Shown piece by piece: positions 1-6,228 of a stretch of DNA of 11,770 nt. Under the pieces are notes generated by a model. That model searched no databases. It saw nothing but the letters and a program-made list of their open reading frames with translations, and was not told the DNA's origin. Each line of letters starts with the position of its first letter. Within the stretch, counting starts at the first letter, position 1. The stretch comes from UBA2357 sp041678045. Lineage in GTDB: Bacteria; Pseudomonadota; Gammaproteobacteria; Burkholderiales; Rhodocyclaceae. The position numbers and the translations under genes were made by a program. Where the stretch lies: contig JBAYOV010000074.1 of NCBI GenBank assembly GCA_041678045.1, positions 1-11,770 of the forward strand, in the 5' to 3' direction.

Positions 1-664
1 CGAAAGTCATGGCTCCAGCCCGGGACATCGTGCAGGCACAGCCAGGTGCGCGATGCATCGGCCGGCCCCTCGTCCAGGTAGTGCAGGCGCAGGCCCGCCA
101 GGCTGGGCAGATCCGCCACATAGCGCGGTGCCCAGGGGTAGTCCGTCAGCTCGGCAAAGCGCTGGTCCGGCGTGCGCAGGGCATCCTCGCGCAAGGGGAC
201 GGCGCTGGCCTTGTGCTGGCCGCGCCGCTGCTGGAAGAAACGGCGCAGCAGCAGGCCACAGTGATCGGCCAGCACCCCGCCGGTCACGGTGGTCTGGTGG
301 TTCAGGCGCGTCTGGCCGAACAGGTCCACCACCGAACCGGCTGCCCCTGTCTTGGGGTCACATGCACCATAGACCACCCGGCGCACCCGGGCATGCAGCA
401 GCGCACCCGTGCACATCGGGCACGGTTCCAGCGTCACGTACAGGTCACAGTCATCCAGGCGGTAGTTGCCCAGGCGCTGTGCGGCTGCCCGCAGGGCGAC
501 GATCTCGGCGTGGGCGGTCGGGTCGTGGGCCGCGATGGGCTGGTTGCGGCCAGTGGCGATGACCTGGCCAGCGCGAACCACGGCAGCGCCCACCGGCACC
601 TCGCCGGCCTCGGCCGCCTGACGGGCTTCGGCCAGCGCCAGTCGCATGAAGTCATCGTCGCTCA
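1..664 (-). CDS. tadA: tRNA adenosine(34) deaminase TadA fused to an alpha/beta-hydrolase (haloalkane-dehalogenase-like) domain, 3' end cut by window
   Basis: The minus-strand frame is open from the ATG at 664 to the window edge (221 codons visible). Residues 1-150 are a complete TadA: the zinc/catalytic motif T-A-H-A-E (H52, E54) and P-C-P-M-C (C82, C85) are intact. By family knowledge it converts A34 to inosine in tRNA-Arg(ACG) in the cytosol. Instead of stopping near residue 155-160, as TadA normally does, the frame continues through a linker into RTPDQRFAEL, YPWAPRYV, LRLHYLDEG and WLCLHDVPGWS. This matches the N-terminus of haloalkane-dehalogenase-type alpha/beta hydrolases (RTPDxRF, then the H-G-x-P-x-W oxyanion region). 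The usual glycine after the histidine is aspartate here (H212-D213), so dehalogenase activity is doubtful. The hydrolase's catalytic residues lie outside the window. TadA identity is secure; the hydrolase substrate is unknown. Confidence 0.93.
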
Positions 665-846
665 TCAGCCCGATTGTCGCCCACCCTACTGCGATGCCTC
701 GAACAGGCGATGTTGAACGCCGGTTTGGCTCCTGCGGCTCATCGTGGTGACGCCCTTCCGGGCCATCGGATGGCCAGGGAGGCTCCATCCAGCCGGTCTC
801 ACGCATGGCGTCCGCCCGTGGGGTGATGCCAGCAGCGCCGCTCCCT

Positions 847-860
847 GCATATCGATATGC
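847..860. promoter_or_regulatory. Perfect 14-bp palindrome GCATATCGATATGC, candidate operator
   Basis: The palindrome is perfect and lies 46 bp before the ATG of the sigma-54 activator gene, in the divergent region between that gene and tadA. A copy with one mismatch lies at 6070-6083 upstream of the transporter genes, and a degenerate copy at 11323-11336 upstream of the FAD oxidoreductase. An intergenic palindrome recurring at these three places suggests a transcription-factor site. The factor is not identifiable from sequence: the local activator and a LysR-type sulfur regulator of the CysB/SsuR kind are both possible. Confidence 0.55.
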
Positions 861-865
861 GAAGT

Positions 866-884
866 CCACCGTTCACAACGGTGG
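866..884. repeat. Perfect 8-bp inverted repeat CCACCGTT-CAC-AACGGTGG
   Basis: Two 8-bp arms are separated by 3 bp and end 22 bp before the activator start codon. As DNA this is a 19-bp operator-like dyad; as RNA it would be a stable hairpin in the leader. The position just upstream of a regulator gene fits autoregulation. No run of T follows, so a terminator is unlikely. Confidence 0.5.
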
Positions 885-906
885 CTCCCGCGCATAGTCT
901 GTCGGC

Positions 907-2073
907 ATGTCCCTGAACACTTCGCCCCCTTCCGCAGAGCCTGGCACCCAGGGCAGCCGCCTGCTCACGCTGCCCGACTCACCCGGTGGCGTGTTGTCCA
1001 TACGCGCCAAGGCCCTGCTATTTCACGATGCCCGGTCTTGCGAACTGCTGGACCGTGTGGACTGCATTGCCCGTAGCGAGGCATCTGTGCTGGTGATCGG
1101 CGAAACGGGGACGGGCAAAGAGCTGATCGCCCGCCACATCCATGCGCAAAGCGGGCGAAGCGGCCCATTCGTGGCGGTGAACTGCGGAGCCTTCTCCGAA
1201 TCACTGATCGACGCCGAGTTGTTCGGTCATGAGGCAGGTGCCTTCACGGGCGCCGCGCAGGACCGCCCCGGCTGGTTTGAAGCAGCCCAGGGCGGCACCC
1301 TGTTCCTCGACGAAATTGGAGACCTCTCGCTGGCACTGCAGGTCAAGCTGCTGCGTGTGCTGCAGGAGCGGCAGGTGGTTCGCCTGGGGTCGCGAAAACC
1401 TCTTGCATTGGACGTGCGGCTCGTGGCGGCGACCAACATCGACCTGGCCCGTGCCGTCGAGGCGGGACACTTCCGGGCTGATCTGTACTATCGCCTGAGT
1501 GTGGCCACGGTCGACGTCCCGCCACTGCGTGAGAGAACGGGCGACATCCTGCCATTGGCCCAGCACTTCATCGAACTGTATGCGCCACGCCTGGGGCAAC
1601 ACACCGCCACCCTGTCGGCTGCAGCGCGCGCTGCCCTGCTCGCCTATGCCTGGCCGGGCAACATACGCGAGTTGGAGAACGTGGTGCATTTCGCGCTCAT
1701 CGTCGCGCGTGGCGGCGTGATCAAGGCGAGCGACTTGAAGCTGGTCCCGTCGCTCTCGCCCACCTTGCCCCCGGCAGCGGATGCCCGCAGCGACATCGAG
1801 TCATCCGGCCCTGCGCGGTCGGACCCCCTGGACGGGTTGTTTGCCGATCTGGTGGCCCAGCCGTGTCTGCACCTGTATGCCAGGGTCGAGGCCAGTCTGG
1901 TTCGCGCGGCGTTTGACCGCTCGGGCGGTAACCAGGTTCGGGCAGCGAGGCTGCTGGGCGTGACACGCAACACGTTGCGCACCCTGCTCAAGCGACACGG
2001 TCTGCTGCTCGATAACGCTTCGAGCGACATCGTGTCCGGCCATCCTGCAGCACGGGCGCGGTACGCCCAATAG
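907..2073 (+). CDS. Sigma-54-dependent enhancer-binding activator, SfnR-like, lacking a sensory domain
   Basis: This 388-residue protein is almost entirely an AAA+ sigma-54 activation domain plus a Fis-type helix-turn-helix. Visible motifs are Walker A GETGTGKE (65-72), the sigma-54-contacting loop GAFTGA (111-116), Walker B GGTLFLDE (D135, E136), the RxDLYYRL segment, AWPGNIREL, and a C-terminal HTH around NQVRAARLLGVTRNTLRTLL (about 340-360). The roughly 40-residue N-terminus is too short for a response-regulator, GAF, PAS or V4R domain. Activity is therefore probably set by expression level or a partner rather than by direct phosphorylation. Organisation and motif wording resemble SfnR, the activator of dimethylsulfone and sulfur-starvation genes in Pseudomonas; the match is from memory, so no symbol is given. 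The start has no clear Shine-Dalgarno sequence. The gene converges on the amidohydrolase gene, whose sigma-54 promoter at 3736-3751 is its most likely target. Confidence 0.93.
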   Translation: MSLNTSPPSAEPGTQGSRLLTLPDSPGGVLSIRAKALLFHDARSCELLDRVDCIARSEASVLVIGETGTGKELIARHIHAQSGRSGPFVAVNCGAFSESLIDAELFGHEAGAFTGAAQDRPGWFEAAQGGTLFLDEIGDLSLALQVKLLRVLQERQVVRLGSRKPLALDVRLVAATNIDLARAVEAGHFRADLYYRLSVATVDVPPLRERTGDILPLAQHFIELYAPRLGQHTATLSAAARAALLAYAWPGNIRELENVVHFALIVARGGVIKASDLKLVPSLSPTLPPAADARSDIESSGPARSDPLDGLFADLVAQPCLHLYARVEASLVRAAFDRSGGNQVRAARLLGVTRNTLRTLLKRHGLLLDNASSDIVSGHPAARARYAQ

Positions 2074-2117
2074 TGCGCTTTCGCCGGGCGGCGCGTCTGA
2101 TGGACGGTTCGGGGGCA

Positions 2118-2148
2118 GAGGCCGGTCAGGGCTGCCATGACCGGCCTC
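2118..2148. terminator. Bidirectional terminator-like hairpin between convergent genes
   Basis: An 11-bp perfect stem (2118-2128 with 2138-2148) encloses a 9-nt loop, centred in the 93-bp gap between the stop codons of the activator and the amidohydrolase. No strong T-run follows on either strand, so termination may be weak or the hairpin may serve mainly as a 3'-end stabiliser. The arm sequence AGGCCGGTCA also occurs in the 9637-9673 terminator. Confidence 0.65.
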
Positions 2149-2166
2149 CTGCATCCCGGTTGAGAA

Positions 2167-3669
2167 TCAGGCGACGGCAGCCAGCTTCTGCTCGATCACT
2201 GTTCCCTTGAAAAAGTCGGGGTTGGCTTCGGTGTAGAAGCGGTGCGGGTTGCCAAACACGAAGGCCTTGAAGTCCTCGGCGCTCAGCACGCCCTGGTCCA
2301 CCAGGTCCCAGCTCTGGGCGAGTGTTTCGGTGAAGTCCACCACATCCCAGTGGCCCACGTCCGATGACCAGAAGGCATTGAGCTTGGTGCCGAAGTTGAC
2401 CTTGTCGTTGAACGCCAGGGCCACCGTGCGGTCATCGCTTTCGACGCCGAAGTAGAAACTGTCGACGAAGCGCTTCTTGATGTCCCCGATCTCTTCGATA
2501 CCGGCCTTGGCAAAATCGTCGAGGTACTCGGGTGGTTGTTGCTCGCTGCGGTGCGCGGTGGTCACCCCGAACGCCGTGGCGCGGATCTCCTCCTTGCTGT
2601 AGTGCTTGCCGCGGAACAGATCGCTGCCGTACTCCTGGTACAGCCGGTGCAGCAGGTCGCCATCCACGTTGGCCGGGTTGTAGTTGTGCACGGTGTTCCT
2701 GTTGCGCTTCTCGAAGCGTTCGTGCAAGTGCACATAGATGTCCGACCCCCACGAACCGTTGCCTTCGAGCAGACCGAAACGCAGCTGCGGGAAGCGGCGC
2801 GTCACGCCGCCGAAGAACAACGACTTCACGAAAGCCTCCGATGCGTCGGAGAAATGGCCGATGTGGTTGTACATGTAATTGCTGATCGAGGCACGACCCG
2901 TCCAGCCCTGCCCGGAGGTGTGCGTGGTCAGTGGCACCTTGAGCTCGGCCGCCTTGGCCCAGAACGGGTCGTAGTCGTACTCGCTGTCGATGCCGAAGGT
3001 GTCGTACCACTGCGCGACACGGGCGATGTCCGGGTGGTGAGCGAAAGGGAAGCGATCGGCGATGGCCTTGATCGGTCGGTGGATGCCGCCGGGAATGATG
3101 GCGCTCTTGAGGCCCAGTGTGTTCACGGCAAATTCCAACTCCTCGATGCCTTCCTGCGGGTTGTGCAGCGGGATGCTGGCCACCGGCGTGAGCCGGTCCG
3201 AATAAGGTTTGAACACGTCGGCGTGGTAGTGGTTCGAGGCACGAACCAGCGTGCGGCGCAGATCCTCGCGCCAGCTGTGGATCGGGAACAGCGACACGTT
3301 GGGGTAGACCACACCGAAGTCGGTACCGGCCTCCTCCAGGCGTTCAGCCAGCAGGCGCGGCAGCGACACGGTGGCCAGGTCGAGCGTGTTCTTCGCGGGC
3401 AGGATCCAGTAGGCCGGACGGTGCACGCGATGGTCCCGCCGCTGCTGGTCGCTCAGGTTGTACCAGTCGGCCGGGCCGGCGCTGAAGCCGCCCTTGAAGC
3501 GGGCACGGAACTGGTCAACGATCTTCGCACCGCCGTACTGCGCGATGTAGTCCTCGAACAGCGGACCGAACTCGACGGTATGCACATCGGTGTCAATGAC
3601 GGGGTGGTCCAGCCTGGCCTTGACGGCCACCGATCTGGACAGCGCGCTGGAGCGGATGCGGTCGTTCAT
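2167..3669 (-). CDS. Amidohydrolase-2 family metal-dependent hydrolase/decarboxylase
   Basis: This 500-residue cytosolic TIM-barrel protein of the amidohydrolase superfamily (ACMSD/amidohydrolase-2 branch) has no signal peptide. The start at 3669 is chosen because AGAAGGA lies about 10 nt upstream; the frame is open further 5' but that stretch has no family resemblance. Candidate metal or active-site residues are D28-V-H30 after the first strand (VIDTDVH), H250 in TTHTSGQGW, and D437/H440 in FWSSDVGHWDV. The last motif is characteristic of this branch and ends in a conserved GNPHRFY segment near the C-terminus. The first motif is D-x-H rather than the classic H-x-H. Family members hydrolyse C-N, C-O or C-C bonds or decarboxylate; the substrate cannot be assigned. 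The gene converges on the activator gene and has its own predicted sigma-54 promoter. Confidence 0.88.
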   Translation of the reverse strand: MNDRIRSSALSRSVAVKARLDHPVIDTDVHTVEFGPLFEDYIAQYGGAKIVDQFRARFKGGFSAGPADWYNLSDQQRRDHRVHRPAYWILPAKNTLDLATVSLPRLLAERLEEAGTDFGVVYPNVSLFPIHSWREDLRRTLVRASNHYHADVFKPYSDRLTPVASIPLHNPQEGIEELEFAVNTLGLKSAIIPGGIHRPIKAIADRFPFAHHPDIARVAQWYDTFGIDSEYDYDPFWAKAAELKVPLTTHTSGQGWTGRASISNYMYNHIGHFSDASEAFVKSLFFGGVTRRFPQLRFGLLEGNGSWGSDIYVHLHERFEKRNRNTVHNYNPANVDGDLLHRLYQEYGSDLFRGKHYSKEEIRATAFGVTTAHRSEQQPPEYLDDFAKAGIEEIGDIKKRFVDSFYFGVESDDRTVALAFNDKVNFGTKLNAFWSSDVGHWDVVDFTETLAQSWDLVDQGVLSAEDFKAFVFGNPHRFYTEANPDFFKGTVIEQKLAAVA

Positions 3670-3735
3670 GGATGCAGTTTCCTTCTGATCGTGATTTGAG
3701 TTGCCCGGGCTCAGTGCACCCGGTGCAGCGGAATC

Positions 3736-3751
3736 AGCAACTGGTATGCCG
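3736..3751 (-). promoter_or_regulatory. Sigma-54 (-24/-12) promoter of the amidohydrolase gene
   Basis: On the minus strand the sequence reads CGGCATACCAGTTGCT. The invariant GG and GC are separated by exactly 10 bp, the -24 element retains GGCA, and the -12 element TTGCT is a full match to TTGCW. The predicted transcription start is near 3725, giving a leader of about 55 nt to the ATG at 3669. A sigma-54 activator gene next door strengthens the call. It was judged by eye against the consensus. Confidence 0.65.
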
Positions 3752-3820
3752 ACATGGGGTGCCCGGAACGAAACGTGCCCGTCATTTGATCCAGCGCAAA
3801 CTCTTGGGGTCTTCAACGGC

Positions 3821-3840
3821 CGGATGCGGTACCGCGTCCG
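3821..3840. promoter_or_regulatory. 20-bp palindrome, candidate upstream activator site for the sigma-54 promoter
   Basis: CGGATGCGGTACCGCGTCCG is palindromic at 9 of 10 base pairs. It is centred about 105 bp upstream of the predicted transcription start of the amidohydrolase gene, inside the usual range for enhancer sites of sigma-54 activators. It sits in the 314-bp gap 3670-3983, which otherwise holds the promoter and a small hairpin (3924-3939) but no credible gene. The half-site CCGGATGCGG recurs at 6036-6045 in the other intergenic regulatory region. Confidence 0.5.
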
Positions 3841-3983
3841 CACTGACGTGGATGGAAACTCCCGATACAAGGGGCTGCAGGCCACAGTCGATCCAGATCT
3901 CGCTGTTGGCTTGTCAGCAGCCGTGCTGCAAAAGCAGCAGGCCGTCTTCTCTCTCTGGTGAAAATCCAGCACGAGCTGCCGCG

Positions 3984-5066
3984 TCAAAGGCTGCCCAGGA
4001 AGGCCTGCAAGGCGCGCAAGTCGGATTCACTCAGGCGCAAGGGCTTCAGCAGTGGAGAGACGCTGGCCGCACAGCGCCGCAACGGGTCAGCCGCCTCGCG
4101 GGCGTTGCGCAAACGGGGATCGCCCCCTCCCCGGGCATACAGATGCAGCACGCCCTTCAGATCACGGAACAGACCGTTGTGCATGTAGGGCGCCGTCTGC
4201 GCCACGTGGCGCAGGCTGGGCGTTCGAAAGCGCCCGGCATCGTCACAAACCCCTGTCACGGCATGCCGACCGAGGTCTTGCGATGGCTCCCCGTAAAAGG
4301 CGAGGCCGAGGTTGTGAAACAGCCCGTCGCTCAGGGCAGGACCAAAGTGGCAATTGACACAGCGTGCCCGGGTGCGGAACAGATGAAGACCTTGTATTTC
4401 CAGGTCGCTCAGCATCTGGTACTCGCCCCGGACGAAGTGGTCAAAGCGTGAAGGCCGGTGCAGTGTCCGGACATAGGCGGCCAGGGCTTGCCCGACCAGT
4501 GCGGGCCATTCCTGCGGCTTCCCGGAAAGCGCATGCAATCGCGACGCCAGATCGGGCTGCTCCCTCAGCTTGTCCGTCAGCGCCTCCAGTGAGCGATGCC
4601 CCATCTCCCGTGGGTCGATCAGTGGCCTCAGCGACTGAGCGGCCAACGACAGGGAGCGGCCGTCCCAACCCCAGGTTTGCTGAGCTTGGACGGCATACAG
4701 GGTGGGTGGATTGCGTTGCCCGGCCTGTGCCCACTGACCCAGGCCGACCCTTTCATTCAGGGTCCATGCCGTCTCCGGCCGATGGCAACTGGCGCAGGAC
4801 ACACGGCCCTCGGCCGACAGCCGGGGATCAAAGAACAGGCGCGCCCCCAACCGTGCCAGCCTGCGCTCGTGCAGTGCATCGATCGCCGCCGGAGGTTGCC
4901 AGGCGCCAAGCTCGATGAAGCGCACACCGGCGTCAACGTTGGCCGCTGGCCATGTGGCCGGGGGACGGCTGTAGGCGCTGCGCAGCGTCGGCTCGGATGC
5001 CGCCGCAGAGGCAGCCTGCATGAGGCCATGGGCCAGCAGTGCCGCGGCCAGCGGCAGTGCCCGCAC
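3984..5066 (-). CDS. Di-heme cytochrome c peroxidase / MauG family protein
   Basis: Two c-type heme sites are visible: CASCH (residues 91-95) and CVNCH (236-240), about 145 residues apart, as in bacterial di-heme peroxidases and MauG. Family landmarks LFFDPRLS, GWDGRS and the YMHNGLF segment near the distal heme region are present. The N-terminus MRALPLAAALLAHGLMQAASA is a good Sec signal peptide, so it acts in the periplasm, reducing peroxide or performing MauG-like oxidation of a partner. I chose the GTG at 5066 because it gives a compact signal peptide and no overlap. ATGs at 5165 and 5207 are in frame but would overlap the preceding gene by 50-92 bp and add a long charged leader. Start confidence is only moderate; no site has a strong Shine-Dalgarno. 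It lies directly downstream of the family-3 binding-protein gene and is probably co-transcribed with it. Confidence 0.88.
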   Translation of the reverse strand: MRALPLAAALLAHGLMQAASAAASEPTLRSAYSRPPATWPAANVDAGVRFIELGAWQPPAAIDALHERRLARLGARLFFDPRLSAEGRVSCASCHRPETAWTLNERVGLGQWAQAGQRNPPTLYAVQAQQTWGWDGRSLSLAAQSLRPLIDPREMGHRSLEALTDKLREQPDLASRLHALSGKPQEWPALVGQALAAYVRTLHRPSRFDHFVRGEYQMLSDLEIQGLHLFRTRARCVNCHFGPALSDGLFHNLGLAFYGEPSQDLGRHAVTGVCDDAGRFRTPSLRHVAQTAPYMHNGLFRDLKGVLHLYARGGGDPRLRNAREAADPLRRCAASVSPLLKPLRLSESDLRALQAFLGSL

Positions 5067-5115
5067 GACCGGTCGAAGCCGCCGGCGCCACTGCGCAGGG
5101 ACCCCGCAGACCGGC

Positions 5116-5976
5116 TCAATGGCAGTCGGGACCGGTCTGATCGAAGTAAACCTCAAAGGCCACATTGGATGCCCAGGTCTGGCGGCGCCGCGCCCAATGC
5201 GGCTCATCGCCGACGGCCGCCGCGGCCGCCCGGACGGCAGCCTGCAGAGGCGCTTTCCCCGGGGGCAGCACCAGCTCTAGCGCGCTCGGCTCGGTCGGCG
5301 GCAGGGTGGCCGAGAACTTCCGCCATTCCTTGCGGCCCAGCAAGGCGCGCAGTGGGGCCTGGTCCAGCACGGCTGCGGTGCAGGCGCCTGTGCGAACGGC
5401 CACCAGTGCCTGCGCGGGCGAACGGTGCAACTGCAGGCGGGCCCCTACCCTGGCGACCTGCGCCCGGGCTCTGGCATTTCCGGTGGTCGCGCACACCAGA
5501 TGCCCGGCGAGCGCAGGCCAGGATTTCACATCGGTGTCGGACCGCATGGCCACACTCAAACCCGAGGTGTATCCCGTGGGCACAACCTGGACATCCTTGT
5601 CCATGGTGGGGGCAGAACGGCGCCGGAGCGCCGCATCCACCCGGCCTTGCTTCAGGGCCTCTGCCTGCTCGTCGTACCGCAATGGCACCAGCTCGACCGC
5701 CAGACCCATCTGGGTGGCCAGGTCGCGTGCATAGGTGTGCTCGAAACCGTCGCTGGTGTAATCGCGCTCTCCGTTGCTCAAGGGCATGGCGTCGGGATCA
5801 ATCGCAACCTTGAGCACCTTGGGATCGGAAGGCAGCGCCGCTGGCCGGCTCGCCGCCCAGCCGTGCCATAGCGCCATGGTGGTGGCCAGCGCAGCCGTCG
5901 TCAGCAACAGCGCCAGGACGGCTGGCGCTCGGCGGACAGCGGTGCGAAAAAAAAAGATGACGGGATGCAAAGGCAT
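5116..5976 (-). CDS. Periplasmic substrate-binding protein, family 3 (PF00497-like)
   Basis: A 286-residue protein with an N-terminal hydrophobic segment (about 14-35) after a positively charged RTAVRR stretch, so exported or membrane-anchored. The mature part begins KVLKVAIDPDAMPLS, followed by GFEHTYARDLATQMGL and VELVPL. This is the first lobe of bacterial extracellular solute-binding proteins for amino acids and similar small molecules. Proteins of this type without a cognate permease also accompany periplasmic quinoprotein dehydrogenases, which may be relevant beside a di-heme protein, but no dehydrogenase is present here. Codons 8-10 are TTT TTT TTT (nine T, 5947-5955), a slippage-prone run. 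No clear Shine-Dalgarno precedes the ATG. It is divergent from the ABC transporter operon across 252 bp. The ligand is unknown. Confidence 0.82.
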   Translation of the reverse strand: MPLHPVIFFFRTAVRRAPAVLALLLTTAALATTMALWHGWAASRPAALPSDPKVLKVAIDPDAMPLSNGERDYTSDGFEHTYARDLATQMGLAVELVPLRYDEQAEALKQGRVDAALRRRSAPTMDKDVQVVPTGYTSGLSVAMRSDTDVKSWPALAGHLVCATTGNARARAQVARVGARLQLHRSPAQALVAVRTGACTAAVLDQAPLRALLGRKEWRKFSATLPPTEPSALELVLPPGKAPLQAAVRAAAAAVGDEPHWARRRQTWASNVAFEVYFDQTGPDCH

Positions 5977-6069
5977 GGCGTTGCTGGACGACCCACCGGC
6001 GTGGGAATGAGGTGGATGGCTTCAGCCGGCATTGTCCGGATGCGGGGTTGCCTTCCATGCGCTGATTGC

Positions 6070-6083
6070 GCATATCGATCTGC
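6070..6083. promoter_or_regulatory. GCATATCGATCTGC, near-copy of the 847-860 palindrome
   Basis: 13 of 14 bases match the perfect palindrome at 847-860. It lies between divergent genes, 93 bp before the binding-protein ATG at 5976 and 145 bp before the ABC operon ATG at 6229, so it could serve either or both. Immediately 3' is CGGATACGG, and CGGATGCGG lies at 6037-6045; both resemble the half-site of the 3821-3840 palindrome. Confidence 0.5.
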
Positions 6084-6121
6084 GGATACGGCGCCTTCAT
6101 ATCCATCCCTGATTTCCTTCG

Positions 6122-6150
6122 TTGGGTTCGTCGGCTGGCCGGAATAAATT
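6122..6150 (+). promoter_or_regulatory. Possible sigma-70 promoter of the ABC operon
   Basis: TTGGGT (6122-6127) and TAAATT (6145-6150) are separated by 17 bp, in the only AT-richer stretch ahead of the ABC operon. Both hexamers are imperfect. No convincing sigma-54 promoter was found in suitable position for this operon. Confidence 0.3.
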
Positions 6151-6228
6151 GATATCCGTCAACTGATAGGCCCTGCTGCCCTCACTCGGCACCCCACATC
6201 ACGAACCGTCCCAATCAGCGGAGAACCC

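Noticed and set aside
9..716. Long plus-strand open frame opposite tadA
   Set aside because: It is antisense to a clear TadA domain with intact HAE and PCPMC motifs; its own product is low-complexity and unlike any family I know.
2536..3699. 387-codon plus-strand open frame opposite the amidohydrolase
   Set aside because: Shadow of the GC-rich amidohydrolase gene: Val/Arg/Gln-rich product, no domains, and the real gene has motifs and a ribosome-binding site.
3924..3939. TGCTGC-AAAA-GCAGCA hairpin after the di-heme gene as its terminator
   Set aside because: The stem is only 6 bp and no T-run follows on the minus strand; read-through toward the amidohydrolase gene cannot be excluded.
6037..6052. 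GG-N10-GC sequence CGGATGCGGGGTTGCC as a sigma-54 promoter for the ABC operon
   Set aside because: Only the GG and TTGC match, the -24 element is otherwise poor, and the shared palindrome and a 165-nt leader would lie downstream of the start.
5798..6106. Open frame upstream of the family-3 binding protein that could join it by a frameshift at the T9 run
   Set aside because: No family resemblance, and the ATG at 5976 already gives a complete signal-bearing protein.
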